From NCBI GenBank assembly GCA_958299035.1, contig CATQJL010000305.1:37337733-37401732 (forward strand): a stretch of DNA of 64,000 nt, given 5' to 3'. Both the position numbers and the translations under genes were made by a program. Below are positions 11,698 through 23,222 of this stretch, one piece after another. The notes under the pieces were generated by a model. That model worked only from the letters and a program-made list of their open reading frames with translations. It was not told where the DNA came from and did not search any database. Origin of the DNA: Cylicocyclus nassatus (lineage: Eukaryota > Nematoda > Chromadorea > Rhabditida > Strongylidae). Position 1 is the first letter of the stretch, and each line of letters opens with the position of its first letter.

Positions 11698-12082
11698 GGA
11701 AGTGAAATCTGTTTTCTTCGCATTAAAAGCAACAGCCTTCGCAGCAAGCTTAGTGGTTACCTGAATCATCATTATGCTGGAGCATTACTATGAAAAGTAT
11801 CCAATATCCACAATCAGAGTCGGCGGATGAGCTTAAAACTTTTGACAATGGCGTGGATTGTGCTTTGGGAATTTGTAGGAATGCTCTAAAACATCAAAAG
11901 AGATGTGCACGGTAGTCAAACCTTTTAGTTGTTTGTGGAGTCTACATCACTTGGTAATGACTTTTTGCGGTTCTTTAGTAGATGAGATGGCCGGTCATCG
12001 AAGTTCTCGCTTTTGCAGGAGTTTCCCGTGTATAAGTATCTGTTATAAGTATGAGCATTCTTTTCGATGAAATTCACAATGA
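11698..12082 (+). repeat. ~0.37 kb repeat unit, copy 2 (decayed)
   Basis: A diverged copy of 11041-11434. It lost several short segments, for example around the GACAAACGGCGTGG word, so the reading frame seen in copy 1 is disrupted. Confidence 0.75.
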
Positions 12083-12606
12083 AGCTTTGTTTTATTGTCA
12101 GATTCTGAATTACTCGACGAAGAGAAAGAGGTTTATCTGACAGCTGAAACTGCCAATGGATGATAAGCAGGCCACAACAGGGGTAAACAAGGTCCCGGCC
12201 AAACTTCATTCAAAAGCGCCCGAACTTCCCTAACCTCTCTTCGCTCTCTCTCTCTCATCTTTCCTCGCACGAGGAAGTGAAGAGAGATTAGAGAAATTTG
12301 GGCGCTTTTGAGCGCTTTTGAGCGAAGTCTGGCCGGGGCCCAACCTCGGCCTCATCATCGTAGTCAAAAGTGGCCGAGATAGAAGAAACAACCATGTTCC
12401 CACTATCTTGGCCACTTTCACTATGGGTCCCGGGGAGAAAATTGCACTCTGATGTAATTGTTTTCCCGCCTTTCTGGCTACCTTCGTATGGACGCTTTAT
12501 TGATTTCTGGCAGCCGTCGTTCTGTCAGTTTTACGTTGTCGTGTTTTGATCAATAATTCTGCTGATTCTGCGTGATTTTCTACTTTCCGTCACCTGAATG
12601 AGAATT

Positions 12607-12973
12607 ATCATCCAAAGTAAAATCTGCTTCATTCACTTTAGAAGCAACGGCTTCGCAGCAAGCTTGGTGGTTACCTGAATCATTATCATGCTGGAGTATT
12701 ACTATGAAAAGCATCGTATCCGGATTTAGAGTCGCCCGATGAGCTAGAGGCTTTTTCGACAAATGGCGTGGGTGTTGCTTTGGCATCAAAAAAGATGTAT
12801 CCTGTACGATGGTCAAACCTTTCTGTTGTCTTTGGAGCCTACATCACTTGATGATGAGTTTTTGCGGTTTTTTAACAGATGAGACGGCCGGTTATCGGAG
12901 CTGTCGCTTTTGCAGGAGTCTTCTGTGTATATGTATCAGCATTCTTCTGGATGAAATTCACCATACGATGATA
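12607..12973 (+). repeat. ~0.37 kb repeat unit, copy 3 (decayed)
   Basis: A third copy in the same orientation. It keeps ATCCTGTACGATGGTCAAACC and AGACGGCCGGTTATCG but lacks the middle block found in copy 1. Confidence 0.75.
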
Positions 12974-13366
12974 AGGCGGTGACGGTGACGGTGTTGCCAG
13001 TGTTGATAGTTTTGGGTGTCGATGGTGTTGACGAAATTGCCGCTGAAACCATGGTTCTGCACAATAGCCGTTACTTAAGGTGCCTCATATGGAAAAAGCA
13101 AAACCGGTGTCATGGTGCAATCAAAGGTAGTAAGCAGGCCATGATTACGTCGTATTGCATGAAGGTTTCAGCGTGACATACTTTCAGCCCCCCCCCCGGA
13201 AGCCTCAGGACCACCATAAAAAGGGTCTTCGTTCAAAATGCTTTGTGAACCCTTGGTGAAACATCAGGTCAGGATATAGAATCGTGAGCTGCATTTAAAA
13301 ATGCGGCAGAAGAAGGAAACCGCATGGCGGTCTCGCGACGACGCTCCTGAAAGTAGTGCCTTATTC

Positions 13367-13460
13367 TCTCTTTCCCTCCCCCCCCCCCACCCTTCTCCTC
13401 TCCCTCCCTCTTCTCCTCCTCCTCCTCTTCTCTCTCTCTCTTCTCTCACTCACTCACTTA
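13367..13460 (+). repeat. Pyrimidine-rich low-complexity tract
   Basis: Runs of CCT, CTCC and TCAC. The open frames on both strands here are low-complexity artefacts. Confidence 0.9.
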
Positions 13461-13649
13461 CTCAAGTTTTTCAGTGCAGCTGAAGACAGCTGAAGAGGAT
13501 GGCAGCAAGTGGACTGGTCTCAGCATAACTGCTGAATTGGATCTATCCTCGGCAGAATTTGACAAGATCGTTCTAGGAAAGATCTAAATCACAAAGGAAG
13601 CCATACAGCTAGGCAAAAAATTACCAGCCGTCTTGACCTTTGTGCTCAC

Positions 13650-14103
13650 GAGGGAAAGTTCCCAAGTCAGCTCGACCAACCCGGATGAGTCATATGTCAC
13701 CGTAACGGGCTTGAAACGCTGATTCCAAATCTGCTTTCCTTTTCTGCGGAACAACTCTACGAGAGAAGTTATGAGTGTTTAAATGCCTAAATTTGTCATA
13801 AAGTGGCTTAAAATCAGTTTAAAGCTGTAAAACAACACCTAACAGAATTTCATTATCTGTGCTCCGTCCTTGTCAATACACTTGATACAAAACTGATAAA
13901 TCATTTTCATGTGTTATTGTACAGGTTTCGCCAATTTCAAGCCACTTAAAACATGACAAATTTAAACTTTTAAACGCTCATAACTTCTCTCGTAAAGATG
14001 TTCCGCAGAAAAGGAAAGCATATTTGGAATCAGCGTTTCAAGCTCGTTGCAGTGACTCATCCGGATTGGCCGAGCTGACTTGGGTACTCTCCCTCGTCAG
14101 TTT
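13650..14103. repeat. Inverted repeat family GCTGATTCCAAAT, copy 1
   Basis: The left arm runs from about 13650 and includes ACGCTGATTCCAAATCTGC and TTCTGCGGAAC. The right arm, ending near 14103, is its complement (GTTCCGCAGAA, AATCAGCGTTTCAAGC). A related palindrome with the same core occurs at 32517-32990, and a partial one near 54580-54620. It is a foldback MITE family without coding capacity. Confidence 0.7.
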
Positions 14104-14519
14104 ATTTTTCCAAGCAAATTTCTGTCACATTGTGTAATTCGAGTTTGACACTATTTTAGATATTGATAGTGTTCTTTCGTCTCCGGTTACCGTATACTAC
14201 CTCACAAACCCAATTTGCGAGTACGCGGGCCTTAATGATAACCAGCTTTCTACGCTTTATGCGATATCCGAAAAGTAAAAAAAAGGGAAAGGGGAAAATG
14301 TAAAAAAAAACAAGGTGCCGTTTAGAAATATAATTGTGCTCTAATTTAGCAGCACATCCGTTCACATTCCAGAAAAAACCAATGATGCCAAGGAACTGAA
14401 AATAATAAACTTTGACTAGAAGAAAAGGCTGCAACCGCTGACCCCCTTCACCCTGGAGGGGTCATTCTCACTTTATCGCACCTAGGTCCTTAGCGCGCCT
14501 TTTGGATAGGACGAAAAGG

Positions 14520-15640
14520 TCTGCCTGACTACACGCCATGGAGACTGCCTCATGCTCTGTACTTACAACGCCAGGACAATCGCCACAAACGCCGACCTCC
14601 ACACTCTTCTCGACGCTGTAGAGCACACAGGAAGAAGGATGCGCAACAGATGAGTGATGGGACACTCACCATTCGTGGTGAGAAGGTCCCATTACGAAAA
14701 GTTGGAGGCGTTGGCTTTATCGTCCACCGATATCGTTTATCTTGTCGCTTCGCATGAGATCCTATCACCTCGATTAGCCATCCTACGGCTACGACCCACC
14801 TCAGAAGGTCACCAGCATGATCAACTGCTATTCTCCAACAGCTGAGGAATCAGAACTAGATGCTTTTTGCGAAGACGTGGAGGAGGTTGTCTGCATGAAA
14901 AGTCCTTTCAAGTTTGTTGTGGCGATACAACACGAAAATCGTGATGCCACTAGAAAAGGAACATAGGATCGGAAGTTTGGATATTGGGCAACCGTTTCCG
15001 TGCGCTTCTTTCCTCCGCACGACTCTCATGGGAATTGTATCTTCATAAAGAAAGACCATCGCCTGTGGACATGGGAATCGTTCAACGGAACGACTCATGC
15101 GGAGATATCGACCATATTCTCACCAACCGAAGGTGGAGCTTGCTCGATGTCTCAGTAGTTCCTTCATTCTGCAGTGTCTCCGAGCACCGCTTCCTACGAG
15201 CGAAGAACGATTTACTCAAAGAAAAAAGTATATCACAGTGCCGCTATATGGTAGGAAGTTGTTTATGACGGTAACAGGCTGGAAAAGCTTATGCCGCAAT
15301 GTGATTAGCTTATCGAGGAGGACACAACGTACGACTACGACTGGCTTTTGAAAGGATTGCAAGCCTGCGGAGAGCGCGTTTTCGAGAAGAACTTGCAATG
15401 CATTCCGAAGATACCAAAGAGTTACTTGAAAGAAGAAAATCCCTGAGGCAATACCCGAGTGTAACCCATCTCGAGCTACTGATAGCCAACGCCATTTGCA
15501 GAACAGCTTTACAGGAGGATCTCAGGAAGTATAGGCAAGCCAAGATAGTGAAAGCTGCCGAGGAAGATGAATTTCCAAAAGTGTCGAAGGCACATACCAC
15601 GTGCAGCTGGCTGCACTATTAGACGGACGCGACCAGGGTC
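14520..15640 (+). pseudogene. RTE-type LINE, endonuclease part (decayed)
   Basis: Broken open segments in different plus frames resemble the apurinic-like endonuclease and linker of RTE-clade non-LTR retrotransposons. Visible landmarks are DIDHILTNRRWSLLDVSV at about 15105-15155, the final SEHR (family consensus SDHR) at about 15179, and the linker KELLERRKSLRQ followed by TALQEDLRKYRQAK at about 15415-15540. The catalytic SDH serine-aspartate-histidine is changed to SEH. Frameshifts and stops separate the pieces, so it is inactive. The reverse transcriptase half continues at 16900 after an apparent insertion. Confidence 0.8.
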
Positions 15641-16889
15641 AGGCGTGGGGTATGGTATACCACACCTGGGGATTAAGGAATCAGGGAGGGGGAGGGGTCG
15701 TTATCAAGGCGTCCGCTGTTCGCATAACATGATATTCGTTAACATCATCAAATAGGCCCGTTAAGCAAAATACTAGCACATTGATGTTTAACCCATTATC
15801 GTATACGCACAGTAAGCATAATTAAAGATCTATATAGCATGAGAGCATCGTTTTGTAATTAGCAAGTAAAATAACCCCTGTGGTCCAAGTTCAGCGAATT
15901 CTGGTTTCCAAATACAGGGCCACCTAAGTGAGATGGTCGTTTTCAAACATGTTACTTTGTTTCAAAGGTAAGCTAACTACTTCATTTTGCGCTTTATGCA
16001 AAGAACTACTATTACTTTGCTCACATTAGGAATCGTAGTTCAAAAGACCTCCAAATTAAGGAATTAAGAGCAAGCCAAAATCTCGTCTGTTCCATTTTTC
16101 GTTTTCAATATCTCAGGCTAGAGAAGACCAGTCAGGCTCAAATCACTTTAATGTAGATTGCGAAATTTAGGCTATCGAATATATATATTTTTGTCGCCTT
16201 CCCTTGCGAACGTAGTAGGGCAGACTTAGCATGTTGCCGTATCCCAATATTTTAGCAGTATTTTACCATATTCTACATTTGCATAGGTAAGGAACGATTA
16301 TATCTTGCTCTTGAAGAAACGTTTTCATATGAAATTTCTGCTATGTAAAGGAGAAGGTTAAGCAGTAATAACGATATAAAAAACGCGGCTATTTGATTTG
16401 TTTGAAAGTAAGTTAGTGGGGTATGGCACCACCCCTAAAAAGCTGTTGCAGCCACAGCCTTTTAGGGTGGTGCCACACCCCATTAACTATATCATAAAAA
16501 CATTTTTAGCGACCGTTATTTATATGGATCGATAGCGTAGACCTCGTAGATTTTATGGGAGTGATTTGAGCCTGATTCGTCTTCTTAGCTCTGAGTAATA
16601 TTTGGTAAAAGCACAGCCATTGAAAGCGAATGATAGGAAAAACAAGATTTTGGTTGGCTTCTAATTCTGAAGTTAGGAGGCTTTTGAAGCAAGGTTTCTA
16701 AAGTGGCCAAAGAATGAGTAGTGCTCTATCTTGAGTGCAAAGACACGAGCTACTTCACCTTTCAAACAAAGTTAATCATGCTAGAAAATGGCGATTTCTC
16801 TTAGGTGACCCAGTATCTTGAAAATTCAGAATTCGCTCAAACATTGTCTACAGGAAGTAATTGACATGCTAATAAGGGGGGGGGTCGTA
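15641..16889. other. Insertion splitting the RTE remnant
   Basis: This 1.25 kb has no LINE similarity that I can see, although the LINE resumes after it. Its edges carry partly complementary text (CGACCAGGGTCAGGCG on the left, CGCTTGACCCTGGAAGCG on the right). A strong hairpin lies at about 16417-16485 (GTGGGGTATGGCACCACC paired with GGTGGTGCCACACCCC). It is probably a non-autonomous foldback element, though the exact ends are uncertain. Confidence 0.5.
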
Positions 16890-16899
16890 ATCAGCGATC

Positions 16900-18075
16900 G
16901 TGTGCCACACCTCTCGCTTGACCCTGGAAGCGACCTCCTCGACCCCTTCCCGATATAAGATGAAATCTATCTCGAGGAACTTCTATACCAAGCTATTCCT
17001 CTCATCAACACCCGTGCCGATCCCCGTTGTTCCCTCTGGAGAAGTACCAGAACGAAATCTAACTGCTGAAGTGCGCACAGCAATTGAGACCGTGAAGACA
17101 TCCACGGCTCTAGGACCAGACCATCTTTTCGTCTAATTTCTGCGGGTCAGAGGACAAAGCCTATACGAGATTCTCGCGTCGCACCTGACATCTCACCTTC
17201 AGAAGGAAAGGATTTCCGACGAGTGGAAAACGTCAAGAACCGTCCTACTCTTTAAGAAGGGTGAACGGGAAGATCTTCGGAACTACCGTCCAATATGCCT
17301 GCTGAGTGTGCTGTAAAAGCCTTTCACAAAGTTTATCCTCGCTCTCATAACTAGGACACTGGATGAAGCCTGCCCCGAAGAGCAAGCTGGATTTCGCAAA
17401 GGAGTCAGCTGCATGGACCAGACAACTTCGGGGCTCATAGAAGTTTGCCGGGAGTACCGACTGCCCCTTGTCCTAACCTTCAACGAATACGAAAAGCCTT
17501 CGACAGCGTCGAAACAACGCCATCCTGTGGGCTATCGATCAGGAAGTGGACCCAGCTTACGTGAGGACGTTAGCCGACTGCTACAAGGACTGTACAACGA
17601 CGATGTAGCTGCTCTATCGCCTCTTGACCATCCCATTTAAAAAGGGGTCTGACAATGCGACACAATTCGCCGAAGCTGTTCACCGCGGCCTTGCAGTGGG
17701 TGATGAAGTCACTGGACTGGGACGAGAGAGGCATACGAGTTGATGGGAGATTCCTATCTAAGCTTCGTTTTGCGGACGACATCGTCCTTTTTTCGAGCGG
17801 TATCACTGAAGCAGAGACGATGCTCAAGGAACTAAACGAAGTAGGGAAGAAGATAGGGCTGCGAATAAATCGAAGAGGACTCAGTTAATGAGGAATGCCC
17901 CTTGTGGTGCAGAAATGGAACTGTAAAGCACCTCTATCATGGAGACGTCTTCTTACGAGTATCTCGCAAGTGCGATGAACATGGAGAACGACTTGAGGGA
18001 AAAACAACCAGACAAACTTAAACGAGAAGAAGAGCAGGCGCCACAGCCTTCACCAAGCACTTTTTAATTTTTCCT
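16900..18075 (+). pseudogene. RTE-type LINE, reverse transcriptase part (decayed)
   Basis: Fragments in changing plus frames match the reverse transcriptase of RTE-like LINEs. In order they are FYTKLF, then AIETVKTSTALGPDHL, SDEWKTSRTVLLFKKG, NYRPICLLSVL followed by a stop, EEQAGFRKGVSCMDQ, and the catalytic box FADDIVLFS at about 17769. Downstream is a C-terminal piece containing ETSSYEYL and MNMENDLREK near 17945-18010. Premature stops and frame changes show that it is dead. A second 3' fragment of the same type lies at 53911-54171. Confidence 0.85.
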
Positions 18076-19656
18076 AGGCAAGCTGTATATTTCCTGAAAG
18101 CGGAAGACAAGGCGGTTCCAACAATGACCAAGTCGTTGTACCAGCTGTTCGTCAACGTGACATTCTGAAATCACATATTACACTTTTCAACATGCACTTT
18201 TATTGACGGATCCCATGCAAAGCAATATATACGTTCTGAAAGTGGAAGACGAGGCCGTTCTGAAAATATATTTCTTGCTGAGCTACTGTTCATCTACAGA
18301 AATTATAATTTTTTTCCTGGAAGTCCGTGAATGCCTATAAATCCTCCTCCTTCCGAAACAGAAAGAATTTTCGTACAAAAACCTTCTATACTATCTCTCA
18401 AGAACAAAACGGGGTGATTTTAATCTTACTTCATTTCGTCACCCTTGGTTTTTTTTCGTTTAAAAATATTGATATTCTCTTCTAAATTAATTCTGGTTTT
18501 TCAAATATGCAATTTGTATAGCTCTTTATGATCAGGAAACGAGACGCTTTGAGACTTCTTATCTCCTCTCTAATTTCACTGTAGCTTCCGAATCAAACAT
18601 AAAATCACTTGAATTACAGCTCAAAATTTTCGTACTTCCAATCCTTGGCTTAGATGTCAAAATCTGAGAGATGATTCCGAGAAAGTTCCAATGTCGCTCC
18701 ATCGTATCCTTTGTTCATATGAACTTACGAGCACATTTGTGAAGAAAAGTCGTCATTATTGCACTAATTCTACTCATATCATTGAGAGATCTTTAAGCAA
18801 ACAATGCTTTGAATTTTTCTCGTGCTTCATCACTCATAATACTTCCTGATACTTGCTATTTGTACACTTTTCCAAACTACGTTTCATCTTTATTCCTTTT
18901 CATTGATGTATAAACTTCCCATGTTCTCACGATAGTCGGTAGTCGTCAAATTGCTTCTAATGAAATAGCAACTCTGAGACAAGAATATAAACTACAGCTC
19001 AGCACGTATTCTCGTACTGCTCGCCAAATACTGAGCTGCAAAAATCTCACTGAACGCTCAGAAATCCTGCTTACATCCACTTTGGACCAGTTCATATATC
19101 CGGTCCTTGGACTCTATGGTGATTGTAGAGCCGGCAAGTAGTTTGAAAACTGCGGCGGTTCCACCAGGCTTCTTTGGTGAAGGAGTCATTTTGCTAGCGG
19201 CTCAGGTAGGGGTGAGCAAATTCTCACATTATCACACCTATGATTCAGAGCCAGCTTAAGAGGCTAAGCTAAATAAATATTTCGGAAGTATTGATCGCAA
19301 ATGTAAATATTGCACTGATACAGCATCTCATGTAAATGCATATGGGCAACTTTGGGCGCAGCTCTACCGAAAGAAATGGTTCAAAAATACTCATTTTGTT
19401 GTGTTTTTCGAAACGTGTTTTCACTAATCAGTTTTGTGTTTCCATTGACCAGATCACATCACATTTCTTGTGAACACTCTCTTTAAAATAGTCTAAATCA
19501 GTAATTCAATGGCACAACATCTTGAGGTCTAGTTAAAAACGCTGTTTTTTTTTTCGACCATATATCATCTGTTTTTCATCTGATACTACAAGCATTCGGT
19601 GAAATTGACAGTAGTAAATGTTCTACCAAGCCAAAAGCTTTATCTCTATCAACTTG
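18076..19656. other. No gene recognised
   Basis: AT-rich DNA downstream of the LINE and of the first lectin gene. Two short related segments (GAAAGCGGAAGACAAGGCGG at 18097 and GAAAGTGGAAGACGAGGCCG at 18239) hint at a diverged repeat. No exons found. Confidence 0.4.
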
Positions 19657-21026
19657 TCAATGTGATGCTGGTTTCTTGCATACATAGGCTCTCATGACCA
19701 ATGTGCATTCGGTCACAGCCCAGTGTTGATAATTGTTATCCTTTGCCGGATTTCTTCCAAGGTAATCACTGTGCGTCTAGGAAAAAAAGCTCTCTTCGAG
19801 CTACAAGAAGGATGATTTGCGTTTACCTGAACACAGTGCATTTTACCCCTCTTGTCATCCGGTTGACTGGGAGCCCAAAACTTGTAGTCGAGTTTTGTAC
19901 CATCAGTCCATGTGAACTCGGAAGATGTGGGGTAGTTGTTCTGCTTCAAACCAATCCATGTAAGATCATCATCCTTTTTGTATTCGGCTCCAGCTTTTGA
20001 GATGTCTAGAAAAGCAGTTTCTTGGACGTCTTACAGCTCAAAATCATAACGCATAGCATAGTTTTGATATTAGATAAGGCGTAACTTATGCCTTTTTTTG
20101 ATTTTTGACTTGGTTTTCAAAACTCACCTGCAACAAAAACATTCTCCTCATCGCTGTGAATAGAAGCGAGATGTCCTCCAGTTGACATGCACACCATTTC
20201 GGCGTTATCAAATGTTGCCCACAGGAAATACTGAATTGAAAAATACTTTGAATCTTTGAATCAAAGCGTTCCACATACTCTGTAGCAAGAGTCTGTCTTA
20301 TTAAAATAGGCCCACCCAGATGCGCAATGTCCAATGACACCTAAAAGCTCACAAGTGGTTGAAATACTACTTAAATCTACAAGGCAACGTACGCGGTGGT
20401 TTTGGACACGCGCCAGGTGTTGGGCATGGTGAACACGTGGGCGGTGGTCCGTAGGCGGTAAATGCACAGATGTATGGATAGGCTGTGTTGCATGAGACTC
20501 CCTGCCATGTTCCATCGGCGCTGTTCAGAAGAGCGCAGGTAGAAGAGTTGGGAGGTTGGCCTGGTCAGTTATTTGTTTCAAAGCAATTTATCCGTAGTTT
20601 GGCTTACCAGTAGCCCAGTTGGTATAGGTAGAGTTGGAGCCGTCTGACCAAGCCCACGTTGCCGTGGACAGTTTGTTTAGACCCACAAACGAACGTGAGA
20701 GTTTCTCGCCAAAGGCCGTTTCTAAACCGAAAAAGTTCTTGAACTACGGTGTACTCTAACCTTTCCTATTATACCCGTAAGCATTGCATTTTCATATCCA
20801 CTTGAGATCGAAACAACATGTCCACCAGACGAAATACACGATTCCTCGGCAAGGTAAAAAGGCTGTGGATCGTTCACGAATTTATAGCATCTGTAAGACA
20901 GTTAAAATCTTGCAGAAAATCTCCATAAGTCTAAATTCTCTACCTGTTGAATTCTTGATGATAAATCGTGCCCAAAGGACAGTCAGCCGCAATTGACGCA
21001 ATGAGAGCCGCTAGGAAGAACAGCAT
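19657..21026 (-). CDS. Secreted protein with two C-type lectin domains (lectin gene 1)
   Basis: Eight exons are inferred on the minus strand: 21026-20944, 20890-20775, 20721-20608, 20560-20393, 20340-20279, 20230-20128, 20005-19827 and 19776-19657. All join in phase and give 314 aa. The start is the ATG opening a signal peptide (MLFFLAALIASIAA, then DCP). Domain 1 spans roughly residues 25-155 (YKFVNDPQPFYLAEESC to NTAYPYICAF) and is followed by a Pro/Cys linker. Domain 2 spans residues 175-314 (CASGWAYFNKTDSCY to YVCKKPASH). Domain 2 has QPD at the sugar-specificity position, but the usual WND is replaced by WAV, so calcium-dependent binding is doubtful. It is probably an extracellular or gut-secreted lectin-like protein. 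It is the last gene of a same-strand tandem array. Confidence 0.88.
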
Positions 21027-21029
21027 GGC

Positions 21030-23190
21030 GTCAACGCGTGCCCTTATCTTCCAAACTGCTTGAGATGAGCATCGCATTGTTATCACATCATACAACAAGT
21101 TTCAAAAGTACTACTGAGAGTGAGTTTTGGGCGATCCGCATGATGAAATTACCCCTCCTCAAATAAAAATATGTTAGAGGTAAAACTTTCCGGTAATTGC
21201 TGGAGATGAGCTCTTACTTTTGGAGCCACGTTCATCCTTCGTTGCTTTCAATCATTTTTTTTTACTATGAATGGGCAACTGTCAGCACTAATGTAGCCGC
21301 AGACCAAATAAGGTTTTTAGTATTTTGCTGCACCTTGAGTACTTCCGCAGCCAATCGTCAAATTTTCGAACAACGGCATTCCCTTTTTGGGTTTGTACTG
21401 CACGGTAGTCGCCCAAAATTCATTCAGCTTTCTTGTTGGTTCAAATTGAAGCAAAATTCCGTGTCTTCGTCTAGCAAAAAGCGTGAAATTCGGATCTTGA
21501 TAACACCAAAAATTCAATGCGGTCCTAAGGCGGTAAAAAACAAGAACCTCAGTTGATTGATTCGAGAACGAATTTCAAGGGAAAACATCGCCACCTTAAT
21601 TATCTCTTACATTTGACCTCTCCATATCTCCACTTCGATCCCTGCTTTCTGGACGGAAGTTTATTTCTTGTTTCCTTTGAGTGCCTACCACTTGAGATAA
21701 TCGTTGAGATAACGTAACTACTGCGCTGCTAATGAGCTTCCGCAGCGAAATGATAACGTAGTTCCGCAAGAGATAAGCGCGACGATTTTCGAAGAAACGT
21801 AATTGCTTCATTGCCATAATTTCATCTCAGACAATGAAATGAAACTGTTCCACCTTGAAGAAAGCCGTGAGCTGGCTTTTAATCCATGAAAGGAAGAAAT
21901 TTTGTCTTCGCGCTGCCTCAGTCTTCTTATATATTGGAAGCGAGCTACTTGAGCACACTGATATGTTTGCTTCCGCAAGACAAGTAATGAGACTAAAAAA
22001 CTCCATCACGAAAGGCAATCTTACCGAAAAAGTTTGTTTTGCCTAAAATTTTTCTTCATTCCCTACTTCACGTCTAAACGCTTGATTGCAAAAATGAGAG
22101 GAAAAAGAAAGTCGATGGCGCCATCTCATAGCAACCTAAAAAATAACAAGCAAGATAATTTTGACCACGATGAAACAAGAATATGTGGTTTTGCCAGATG
22201 GTGGCACACGGCTGCTGCCTTTGCTCACGCAATATTTCAACACGATTTGATCGGATTTCTTTTCACTCTATCAAACTCTATTTTCCCATGGAATATTAGT
22301 ATACCAGTAAATGAAGTCATTTTGAAAGGCATAGGAGTATTTTCGTTCAATTCATGGCCTTAGATTGTTTGACGTGTGCCTTGGTCGCAGCAGCCTCACG
22401 ATTTGGGGGTTCTACACTCAGTGAAAACCATGAATATGAACATGATCATTTTGCCGAAACGTCAATCAGTGAAGGTTGACAGTCTCGGGTCCAAACTGAA
22501 CTACGATATAAATTAAGACCATGACAAAATTCAAAAAGAATCATATTTTTGTGGCCTCAGGTTCTGGTTAATTACCCTGTAAGAAAATGGTATGTACGCC
22601 TTTAGAGGTTGAAAGTACCTGACGATTTGTAGAACGTAATCGCCATCTCGCATGGGCGTTTTTTAATCTAATTTGATGGTGCACCTATTTGAAAGAAAAT
22701 CTGCTTCAAGTTTTGGTCTAAGTAAATCTTCCTTTAATTCAAAGTCACTTGACTTCTTCGGTATAAATGGTAACTATTTGCTCTTGAAAACCCAATATAT
22801 TTTACAAGGAACTATTGGTGACTATCTGCTCTGCAAAACCAATATTCTTTGCAAGGAACCATTATTGAAACACTAAGGTGTTTTCCACTAATAGGATAAC
22901 ATAGAGTCATTTTCCGCTAGAATTTTACATAGTTTTAAGATAAATAATGTCTTCACTGTAAATTTTTGTCGACGTTTTTGCTATACAAGAAGGTATGAGG
23001 ATATCCAGATGTACTGGTCCCCTTCACAGTAGTCATCAAATGTTACATATTTTCTGCTTGAGTCTTTCCTTTGAGCCGAATTTTATTGTAAAAATTCCAA
23101 ACCTCACATAGTGTGACCTCCTTATGATATATCAATAGAAACATGATAGAGCATTCTTTTACCCATACAAACAGAAGAATTCTTGCAAGA
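21030..23190. other. Intergenic between lectin genes 1 and 2
   Basis: About 2.2 kb of AT-rich sequence. The longest open frames (119 and 109 codons, plus strand) show no motif or splice structure. The promoter of lectin gene 1 must lie in the lower part, but no specific site can be named. Confidence 0.4.
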
Positions 23191-23191
23191 T

Positions 23192-23197
23192 TTTATT
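23192..23197 (-). promoter_or_regulatory. Poly(A) signal of lectin gene 2
   Basis: AATAAA on the minus strand, 26 nt past the stop codon of lectin gene 2. Confidence 0.7.
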
Positions 23198-23222
23198 TTA
23201 AGGAATCATCTTCAACCATAAA

